Origin: an uncultured bacterium
GTDB taxonomy: Bacteria; Actinomycetota; Coriobacteriia; Coriobacteriales; Coriobacteriaceae
DNA length: 5,253 nucleotides
Reading direction: 5' to 3'
NCBI GenBank assembly: GCA_905215945.1
Contig: CAJMRZ010000124.1
Coordinates: forward strand, 1-5,253
The first letter of the stretch is position 1; every line of letters begins with the position of its first letter. Shown one piece after another: positions 1 to 5,253 of this stretch. The position numbers and the translations under genes are program-made. The notes under the pieces are model-generated. The model was not told where the DNA came from. It searched no databases and saw only the letters and a list, made by a program, of their open reading frames with translations.

Positions 1-1956
1 AAGGGCGACGACGGCGTGTGGACGGTTGAACGTCCCGCCGTCAAGCCTATCCAAAACCGTTGGGTCATGCTTACGCCCGAAGGGTTCGACTATTCGCCTC
101 CCAAGACCGCGGTCCGCCAGCGTCAGCTCATCGAGGCGCTCCAATGCGGCCCGGTCACGACGCGCGACCTCAACCTTCTCTATAACAGCATGTCGGCGAC
201 CATCAAGGCGCTCGAAAAACGCGGCGCCGTGGTGGTGGAGGAGCGCCGTGCCTGGCGCGGTTGCAGCGAGCAGACTACGCTGTCCTCGGCAAGCGGTAAA
301 GCGCCGGTCGCACTTACGAACGGCCAGCAGCAGGCGCTCGCGCAGATTGAGCGCGCTCGCCTGGATGCGCACGGCGACGTAGTCCTTGTCGACGGCGTCA
401 CCGGCTCCGGCAAAACCGAGGTTTACCTTTCGGCGATTGAGCGCGTGCTCGCGGCCGGTCGCTCGGCCTGCGTGCTCGTGCCCGAGATCTCGCTGACGGC
501 CCAAACCGTCGGCCGCTTCCATTCGCGTCTTTCGGCCGGTGAGCGCCTAGACCAGTGGGACATGGTTGCCAGCGGTGCCGCCCGTGTTGTCGTCGGCGCG
601 CGTTCGGCGCTCTTTTGCCCGCTCAGCGACCTGGGCCTTATCATCATCGACGAGGAGCATGAGACCAGCTATAAGCAGGGTTCCAGCCCGCGCTACCATG
701 CGCGCGAGGTGGCGGCCGAGATGGCGCGCCGCTATCGCTGCCCACTCGTGCTGGGCTCGGCCACGCCTTCTGCCGAGGCCCTCGACCGCTGCCGCCGCGG
801 CACGTTCAACGGTGTCACTTGGACACGCGTCGAGATGCCCGAGCGCCCGGGACACGCCGTGCTGCCCACGGTCCGCATTGCCGACCTGCGCCGCGAGTTT
901 TCGCACGGCAGCCGCTCCATGTTCTCAAAGCCGCTGATGGAAGGCCTGGAACGCGTGGTCGAGCGCCGCGAGAAGGCCGTGCTGTTGCATAACCGCCGTG
1001 GCTTTGCGCCATTCCTGATGTGCCGCGAGTGCGGCTGCGTCCCCACCTGCAACCACTGCTCCACCGCGCTTACGTATCACGAGCGCACGCACACGCTGCA
1101 GTGCCACACCTGCGGATCGTCCTGGCGCGTACAGCCGTATCCCGCGCCCACGAGCCGTTGCCCCAAATGTGGCAGTCGCTACCTGGCAAAAATGGGTCTG
1201 GGCACTCAGCAGATCGAGGACGCACTGCACCAGATGCTTCCCGATGACGTCGCCATCATTCGCATGGATGCCGATTCCACGCGCGGCAAGGATGCGCACA
1301 AAAAGCTGCTCGAGCAATTCGATGCGGCCGATTGCGCCGTGTTGCTGGGCACCCAAATGATCGCAAAGGGTCTCGACTTTCCCGAGGTCACGCTCGTGGG
1401 CGTGGTCAATGCCGACTTTGCCCTCAAGCTGCCGGATTTCCGTGCAGGAGAGCGCGCCTACGACCTGCTGGAACAGGTGGCGGGCCGTGCCGGTCGCGGC
1501 GATCGCCCCGGCGAGGTGATCATCCAGACGTATCTGCCCGAGGATCCGGTCATTCGCGCCGTCGCTGAGCACGACCGTTCGATCTTTACCGACTACGACT
1601 TGGACCAGCGTCGCGAAGCGCTGTATCCGCCGTTTGTGCGCCTGGTTAACATTTTGGTGTGGTCGGCGAATCGTGACGAGGCGCAGGATTACATTGGGCG
1701 TATCGCAAAGTTGCTCAAGCGCCGCTGGCACGCCGCCGCGCCTGATTTTTTGCGGGTGGGGAGCGCTGTGCCGCAGGTGCTGGGCCCGGCTTCGTGTGTA
1801 ATCGAGAGAGCCAAGGACCGTTATCGCTTCCACCTGCTTGTGAAGTCGCCCGTGGGGTACCATGTCTCTGACGATATCGACGCCTGCCTCAAAGAGGTGG
1901 GCTCCGTGCGCGGCGTGAGCGTGAGCGTTGACGTCGATGCCTATGATTTGATGTAA
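1..1956 (+). CDS. priA: Primosomal protein N' (PriA), superfamily 2 DNA helicase, 5'-truncated by window edge
   Basis: PriA recognises stalled forks and D-loops and starts reloading of the replicative helicase. The frame is open from base 1 and has 651 residues here. PriA is usually about 730-830 residues, so the true start and most of the N-terminal 3'-end-binding domain lie upstream; the GTG at 16 is an internal Val. Visible in order (window residue numbers): a winged-helix region (~36-87); Walker A GVTGSGKT (132-139); LVPEIS (~159-164); DEEH box (217-220); GSATPS (252-257); a cysteine-rich zinc insertion (341-390) with pairs C341/C344, C350/C353, C368/C371 and C387/C390 plus an extra C346; GTQMIAKGLDFP (450-461); QVAGRAGR (492-499); and the typical C-terminal domain with VLGPASCVIERAKDRYRF. 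All catalytic motifs are intact. It ends TAA, 18 nt before def, so the two are probably co-transcribed. Family identity is very secure. Confidence 0.97.
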   Translation, partial: KGDDGVWTVERPAVKPIQNRWVMLTPEGFDYSPPKTAVRQRQLIEALQCGPVTTRDLNLLYNSMSATIKALEKRGAVVVEERRAWRGCSEQTTLSSASGKAPVALTNGQQQALAQIERARLDAHGDVVLVDGVTGSGKTEVYLSAIERVLAAGRSACVLVPEISLTAQTVGRFHSRLSAGERLDQWDMVASGAARVVVGARSALFCPLSDLGLIIIDEEHETSYKQGSSPRYHAREVAAEMARRYRCPLVLGSATPSAEALDRCRRGTFNGVTWTRVEMPERPGHAVLPTVRIADLRREFSHGSRSMFSKPLMEGLERVVERREKAVLLHNRRGFAPFLMCRECGCVPTCNHCSTALTYHERTHTLQCHTCGSSWRVQPYPAPTSRCPKCGSRYLAKMGLGTQQIEDALHQMLPDDVAIIRMDADSTRGKDAHKKLLEQFDAADCAVLLGTQMIAKGLDFPEVTLVGVVNADFALKLPDFRAGERAYDLLEQVAGRAGRGDRPGEVIIQTYLPEDPVIRAVAEHDRSIFTDYDLDQRREALYPPFVRLVNILVWSANRDEAQDYIGRIAKLLKRRWHAAAPDFLRVGSAVPQVLGPASCVIERAKDRYRFHLLVKSPVGYHVSDDIDACLKEVGSVRGVSVSVDVDAYDLM

Positions 1957-1963
1957 CAACCCG

Positions 1964-1969
1964 AAAGGA
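1964..1969 (+). promoter_or_regulatory. Ribosome binding site that sets the def start
   Basis: The purine run AAAGGA lies 5 nt before the ATG at 1975. Another in-frame ATG at 1969 overlaps this run and has no purine-rich site of its own at a usable distance. The later ATG is therefore the likelier start. Confidence 0.6.
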
Positions 1970-1974
1970 TGGCC

Positions 1975-2511
1975 ATGGAAGCCTACGGAATCGTACTGTC
2001 GCCTGACCCTCGTCTGCGCCAGGAGTGCGCCGTCATCGAAGAGATCACCCCGGCGATCGAGGCGCTTGCCGACAAGATGAAGAAGTTGATGTTCGAGAAC
2101 GGTGGTTGCGGCCTTGCTGCTCCGCAAATCGGCGAGCTCATTCAGCTCGTCACCATCGACTGCGACTACAGCGACAAGAACGACTACGATCCGTACGTGC
2201 TCATCAATCCCGTCATTGTTGAGCAGAGTGACCATCTGGTGCCGTTTAGCGAGGGCTGCCTGTCTATCCCCGGCATTAGCTGCGAGATCGAGCGTCCCGA
2301 CCATGTCGTCGTTGAGGCGTACGACTTGGACGCCAACCTGATTCGCTATGAGGCCACAGGCGACCTGTTCTGCGTGTGTTTGCAGCACGAGATCGATCAC
2401 CTGCATGGCAACACCATGTTCGAGCGACTTAAGCCCATGCAGAGGCTCAAGGCCGTCAAGGAATACCAGGACGCCCTGGCCCGCGGCGCTCGACCGGGCG
2501 AGACGGAATAG
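1975..2511 (+). CDS. def: Peptide deformylase, type I-like
   Basis: This cytosolic metalloenzyme removes the N-formyl group from the initiator methionine of nascent proteins, reversing the modification made by Fmt on initiator tRNA. From the ATG at 1975 the protein has 178 residues, normal for the family. All three signature motifs are present: GCGLAAPQ (44-51), EGCLS (93-97) and HEIDH (138-142). By family knowledge C95, H138 and H142 bind the metal and E139 is the catalytic acid/base. The N-terminal segment SPDPRLR (9-15) matches the usual family opening. An upstream ATG at 1969 would add two residues, but it overlaps the Shine-Dalgarno sequence. Third codon positions favour C (19 C-ending against 7 T-ending in the first 49 codons), as in priA and unlike fmt. 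The gene is followed by a large inverted repeat instead of running directly into fmt. Confidence 0.96.
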   Translation: MEAYGIVLSPDPRLRQECAVIEEITPAIEALADKMKKLMFENGGCGLAAPQIGELIQLVTIDCDYSDKNDYDPYVLINPVIVEQSDHLVPFSEGCLSIPGISCEIERPDHVVVEAYDLDANLIRYEATGDLFCVCLQHEIDHLHGNTMFERLKPMQRLKAVKEYQDALARGARPGETE

Positions 2512-2522
2512 GTTAATTGTCC

Positions 2523-2624
2523 GTCCCTGGGATGGGGCCCACACATATCATCCCGTGCTCAAACATTCTCGCTGCGCTGCGAAACTGCGCGCGGGACGAT
2601 ATGTGTGGGCCCCATCCCAGGGAC
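2523..2624. repeat. Long inverted repeat: 36-bp arms around a 30-nt loop (palindromic element or transcript-end hairpin)
   Basis: The left arm (2523-2558) and right arm (2589-2624) are reverse complements over 36 positions. The outer 27 bp (2523-2549 with 2598-2624) are perfect. Only two inner positions deviate: A2550 faces C2597, and T2556 faces G2591, a G-U wobble in RNA. The 30-nt loop contains a smaller hairpin, TCGC/GCGA around TGCGCT. The element begins 11 nt after the def stop. The + strand right arm is not followed by a run of T, so it is not a textbook intrinsic terminator, although it could still stop transcription or protect a 3' end. There is no clean target-site duplication; TTGTC occurs at 2517-2521 and 2629-2633, but at unequal distances from the arms. 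Such a long conserved palindrome also fits a dispersed REP- or MITE-like element, which this window alone cannot show. Confidence 0.9.
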
Positions 2625-2840
2625 TACGTTGTCGCTCTTCGTTTCGCCCGGGTGCCGTCGGGCCAGGGAGGGGCGTCTTCGCTGATAGGTGCTTTGTTGG
2701 GAGGGCTGCTTTTATGCGGCTCTTTCTTTGGTTTTGGGTATATTTGTTTTTGTTGAAATGTTATTGCGGATGGGCTGGTGACTTGGCTTTCCGCCGCTAT
2801 TTGTAGCCGTCTCGGCTTTGGTTGAGGGGAGACGTCCTTT
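2625..2840 (+). other. T/G-rich intergenic leader upstream of fmt, no convincing gene
   Basis: From the hairpin to the fmt start the + strand becomes rich in T and G, clearly so from about 2690, unlike the C-rich sequence before it. I found no promoter with both boxes. A TATATT at 2739-2744 resembles a -10 element but lacks a matching -35. A short perfect hairpin, AGCCG/CGGCT with a TCT loop, lies at 2805-2817, just before the fmt ribosome binding site. One short frame (2714-2806, 30 codons) has a good Shine-Dalgarno GGGAGGG at 2699-2705, 8 nt before its ATG. It would encode a very hydrophobic, aromatic-rich peptide, but T/G-rich DNA gives hydrophobic peptides in any frame, so I do not call it as a gene. 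The fmt promoter, if there is one, most likely lies in this stretch. Confidence 0.6.
2824..2831 (+). promoter_or_regulatory. fmt ribosome binding site
   Basis: GAGGGGAG ends 9 nt before the fmt ATG at 2841. It is a strong purine-rich Shine-Dalgarno match and fixes the start, which also coincides with the conserved N-terminus MRIVFMGTPDFA. Confidence 0.75.
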
Positions 2841-3761
2841 ATGCGTATTGTGTTTATGGGTACGCCTGATTTTGCTGTGCCTTCGCTGACTTCGCTTGTT
2901 GAGGCTGGGAATGAGATTGCGCTTGTTATTACTCGTCCTGATGCTGTTCGTGGGCGTGGTAAGAAGATGGAGCCGTCTCCTGTTAAAGCCAAGGCGCTTG
3001 AGCTTGGGTTGCCGGTTATTGAGGCTAATCGTATGACGGCCGAGGTTGTTGAGGGGCTCCAAGCTGCGCAAGCCGATATTTTCTGTGTGGCTGCTTATGG
3101 CTGTATTTTGCCGGATGAGGTGCTGCATATGGCGCCGCTTGGTATTGTGAATGTTCATGCGTCCTTGCTGCCTCGTTGGCGTGGGGCTGCTCCTATTCAG
3201 CGTGCGATTCTCGCTGGTGATGAGATTGCTGGCGTTTCTATTATGCGTATTGGACATGGCGTTGATACCGGCGCTTATTGTGCCCAGGCGTCTACGTCGG
3301 TTGCCGGTAAGCATGCCGAGGCGCTCACGATGGAGCTTGGTGAGCTTGGCGGCAAACTGCTGGCTGATACGCTTCCCTCGCTTGCCGGTGGCTCGGCTGT
3401 TTGGACTGAGCAGGATGAGTCGCTCGTCACTCATGCTGCCAAGATTTCCAAGCAGGAGATGCGTCTGGATCCGCAGATGGCTGCGCTTGATTGCGTGCGT
3501 CATGTGCTGGCCTCGTCCGATACCGCTCCCGCCCGTTGCGTGATTGCCGGCAAGACCGTGCGCGTGCTCGATGCTGCGCCGGCTGATGTGTCGCTTGGCG
3601 AGGGTCAGGTTCTCGTTAAGGCCAAGCGTGTTTATCTGGGTCTTTCCGATGGCTCGGTTGAGTTGCTCGAGGTTAAGCCTGATGGCAAGCGTGCTATGGC
3701 CGCTTCTGCTTGGGCTGCTGGCCTGCAGGGCGCCGATCTTATCTGGGGTGTTTTGTCATGA
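2841..3761 (+). CDS. fmt: Methionyl-tRNA formyltransferase
   Basis: Fmt transfers a formyl group from 10-formyltetrahydrofolate to the methionine on initiator tRNA; Def later removes it from the protein. The 306-residue protein is full length. The N-terminal formyltransferase domain opens with MRIVFMGTPDFA. It carries NVHASLLPRWRGAAPIQ (from 104) and GVDTG (140-144), giving the catalytic Asn-His-Asp set N104, H106 and D142 by comparison with the family. The smaller C-terminal domain, from about residue 200, contains KISKQEMRLDP, a glycine-poor linker region and a KRAMAAS stretch typical of the tRNA-contacting end. The TGA stop overlaps the rsmB ATG. The codons are odd for this window: the first 49 have 30 T-ending and no C-ending third positions, and the last 50 have 23 T and 11 C. 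The protein itself looks normal and all key residues are kept, so the bias is synonymous. Function is highly secure. Confidence 0.97.
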   Translation: MRIVFMGTPDFAVPSLTSLVEAGNEIALVITRPDAVRGRGKKMEPSPVKAKALELGLPVIEANRMTAEVVEGLQAAQADIFCVAAYGCILPDEVLHMAPLGIVNVHASLLPRWRGAAPIQRAILAGDEIAGVSIMRIGHGVDTGAYCAQASTSVAGKHAEALTMELGELGGKLLADTLPSLAGGSAVWTEQDESLVTHAAKISKQEMRLDPQMAALDCVRHVLASSDTAPARCVIAGKTVRVLDAAPADVSLGEGQVLVKAKRVYLGLSDGSVELLEVKPDGKRAMAASAWAAGLQGADLIWGVLS

Positions 3762-5158
3762 GCAAGTTGTCTCCCGCGCGCAAGCTTGCGCTCGATGTGT
3801 TGATGGAGGCCGATCGCCGCGGCATGTACGCGCGCGACGTGCTGTCCTCTCGCGCATCGGCCAAGGCTATTGACCAGCGCGATTCCGCTTTTGCAGCTCG
3901 CTTGGCGCTTGGTGTGGCCGCGACGCAGGGTATTTTGGACGAACTGCTCGATCAGTTTCTCGATAAGCCTAAAAAGGTTGCGCCGCGTGTTCGCATGGCG
4001 CTTCGTATCTCGGCCTTCGAGATGCTCTATCTGCATACGCCTGGCCGCGTTGCCGTAAGTCAGGGTGTTGAGCTGGTCCGCTGCGGCGCTAAGTCCGCCG
4101 CTGGCTTGGCCAATGCCGTACTGCATAAGGTTGCGGACAATGTTGAGGACTTTGCCACGGCGTCCGATGTAGATGAGTCTGAGCGACGCCTGGTTCGTCT
4201 GTCGCGCCTGATGGGTCTTCCTCGCTGGCTGTGCGCTCGCATTATGGCGTCGTTTGACACGCCAGAGGGTGCGCTTAACTTTGCCGGCAATCTGGCCCCC
4301 GCGCCGCTGGCCCTGCATGAGAACGCCTTTGCGACCAAGCCCGATCCGTATATCTCGCAGCTCGTCGCGCCTGTCTTCCCGGGCTGCCATGCCCCGGTAG
4401 ATGCCCAGGTTACCGTTGCTTCGGGTGTGTTTGACCGTGCTGCCGCGGTGGCATCTGATCTCAACGCGCAGCTTATCGCAACAGCCGCCACCCGCCCTGG
4501 AAGCTGCCTTGAGATTGGTGCCGGTCGTGGCACCAAGACCTATGTGATGATGTGCCAGGCCAAGCGTGCGGGCTATGAGCGTCAGCATACGGCACTTGAT
4601 CTTCATGACCGTAAGTGCGATCTGAATCTCGCTCGCCTGCATAAGGCCGGTATTCAGGGCGTTCGTACGGTTTCGGGTGATGCCTGCGAGCTTGATGAGG
4701 TGCTCACATCGTTTGATGCCATGCTTGGCGAGCCGGTTAAGTTCGACACGGTCTTTATCGATGCGCCGTGCTCTGGCACCGGAACCATGCGTCGTCATCC
4801 CGAGATCCCGTGGCGCCTAACCGAAAAGGATGTGACGGTTGAGCTGCCCAAGTTGCAGCTGACGATGCTCAAGGAGGCTGCTGCGCGCGTGGCTGCCGGC
4901 GGTGAGCTCATCTATGCAACGTGCTCGGTCTTCGACGAGGAGAACACGCAGGTCGTGGACGCGTTCCTTGCTTCTCCCGAGGGTGCTGGCTTTAGCGTGG
5001 CACCGCTTTCCGAAGCACAGATTCTGCAACTCCCCGAGTTCGATCAGGCCAAGAAGCTCGTATCCGTACGCCAGAACGAACGAGGCCTCTTCCAAAGCGT
5101 GCCGGTAAACGCCGACTCCTACGACGGCCACTTCTGCGCCAGGCTGGTCCGCAAGTAA
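3758..5158 (+). CDS. rsmB: 16S rRNA (cytosine-C5) methyltransferase RsmB/Fmu family, divergent SAM-binding motif
   Basis: RsmB methylates C5 of a cytosine in 16S rRNA (C967 in E. coli) using S-adenosylmethionine. The ATG at 3758 overlaps the fmt stop as ATGA and gives 466 residues, slightly longer than usual. A GGGG run at 3745-3748 can serve as a weak Shine-Dalgarno, so translational coupling to fmt is likely. Residues ~5-130 form the NusB-like RNA-binding domain. The C-terminal half is the methyltransferase domain: motif I at 252-261 (EIGAGRGTKT), motif IV DAPCSGTG with C338, and motif VI YATCS with C389. By family knowledge the TCS cysteine is the nucleophile and the PC cysteine helps release the product; both are present. 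The end, DGHFCARL, matches the usual DGFFxAxL. Motif I is unusual: most relatives have a Cys-Ala-Ala-Pro-Gly-Gly-Lys core where this protein has Gly-Ala-Gly-Arg-Gly-Thr-Lys. The family is secure; the exact target base is inferred from domain layout and gene order. Confidence 0.92.
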   Translation: MSKLSPARKLALDVLMEADRRGMYARDVLSSRASAKAIDQRDSAFAARLALGVAATQGILDELLDQFLDKPKKVAPRVRMALRISAFEMLYLHTPGRVAVSQGVELVRCGAKSAAGLANAVLHKVADNVEDFATASDVDESERRLVRLSRLMGLPRWLCARIMASFDTPEGALNFAGNLAPAPLALHENAFATKPDPYISQLVAPVFPGCHAPVDAQVTVASGVFDRAAAVASDLNAQLIATAATRPGSCLEIGAGRGTKTYVMMCQAKRAGYERQHTALDLHDRKCDLNLARLHKAGIQGVRTVSGDACELDEVLTSFDAMLGEPVKFDTVFIDAPCSGTGTMRRHPEIPWRLTEKDVTVELPKLQLTMLKEAAARVAAGGELIYATCSVFDEENTQVVDAFLASPEGAGFSVAPLSEAQILQLPEFDQAKKLVSVRQNERGLFQSVPVNADSYDGHFCARLVRK

Positions 5159-5253
5159 CGACTAAGTTGCGGTGAAATAGGGATTGAATAGCGGCTTCGG
5201 GGGTGCGGACGATTTCTTGGACCGCGCCTAGGCGTATCCAAGCTTCCTGCGGT
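5159..5253. other. Sequence downstream of rsmB, no supportable gene
   Basis: These 95 nt after the rsmB stop show no start codon with a ribosome binding site and an open frame to the window end. An imperfect hairpin lies at 5216-5242: CTTGGA pairs with TCCAAG, and the palindrome GCCTAGGC sits inside. No T-run follows on either strand, so it is not a clear terminator. One minus-strand frame is open across the whole stretch and has C-ending codons, but it continues into the antisense of rsmB, so I do not call it. Confidence 0.5.

Noticed and set aside
925..2544. Long minus-strand open frame of 539 codons opposite priA and def
   Set aside because: It lies antisense to two genes with complete, recognisable motifs. 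Long antisense frames are expected in GC-rich coding DNA, and the translation shows no known domain.
2523..2624. CRISPR array or riboswitch as an explanation of the intergenic repeat
   Set aside because: There is only one pair of inverted arms, no direct repeats with spacers, and no recognisable riboswitch core.
2517..2756. TTG-started frame across the inverted repeat with a hydrophobic Gly/Leu/Cys-rich end
   Set aside because: Its first half is simply a translation of the palindrome arms, there is no ribosome binding site, and its hydrophobic end follows from T/G-rich DNA.
3710..3757. Upstream extension of rsmB to an earlier ATG
   Set aside because: It would run 52 nt into fmt. The ATG at 3758 gives the standard ATGA overlap and places the NusB-like domain at the N-terminus as expected.
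3632..4798. Minus-strand open frame of 388 codons opposite fmt and rsmB
   Set aside because: It is a shadow of rsmB with low-complexity Arg-rich composition and no recognisable motif.
5158..5252. Minus-strand frame that could be the end of a convergent gene
   Set aside because: There is no stop near the rsmB end; the frame runs on for dozens of codons antisense to rsmB, and the peptide matches nothing I recognise.

Overview
This window holds a run of bacterial housekeeping genes, all on the + strand: the 3' part of priA (restart helicase), def (peptide deformylase), fmt (methionyl-tRNA formyltransferase) and rsmB (16S rRNA m5C methyltransferase). The same order, priA-def-fmt-rsmB, is known from Gram-positive bacteria such as Bacillus subtilis. 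The DNA is GC-rich, most third codon positions are G or C, and the RsmB is divergent. Together these suggest a high-GC Gram-positive bacterium. My best guess is Coriobacteriia, perhaps Collinsella, but this is inferred from overall character and not from a marker gene.

Layout: 1-1956 is priA, cut at its 5' end by the window edge. After an 18-nt gap comes def (1975-2511). A 329-nt gap follows (2512-2840). Its first third is a near-perfect 36-bp inverted repeat around a 30-nt loop (2523-2624). The rest is a T- and G-rich leader with no convincing gene. fmt (2841-3761) has a strong Shine-Dalgarno sequence and overlaps the start of rsmB (3758-5158) by 4 nt (ATGA). The last 95 nt (5159-5253) show no supportable gene.

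How the genes work together: Fmt formylates initiator Met-tRNA, Def removes that formyl group from nascent proteins, and RsmB modifies the small-subunit rRNA, so three of the four genes serve translation. PriA reloads the replisome at stalled forks and is linked here by position rather than by pathway. The hairpin between def and fmt suggests that priA-def and fmt-rsmB may be separate or differentially expressed transcripts.

I found no undescribed defence, mobile or metabolic system. The two observations most worth following up are the long inverted repeat, which may be a dispersed palindromic element, and a sharp change in third-position base use just after it. The first 49 codons of fmt contain 30 T-ending and no C-ending codons. 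The bias relaxes through fmt and rsmB and is reversed at the end of rsmB (3 T, 26 C in the last 50 codons).
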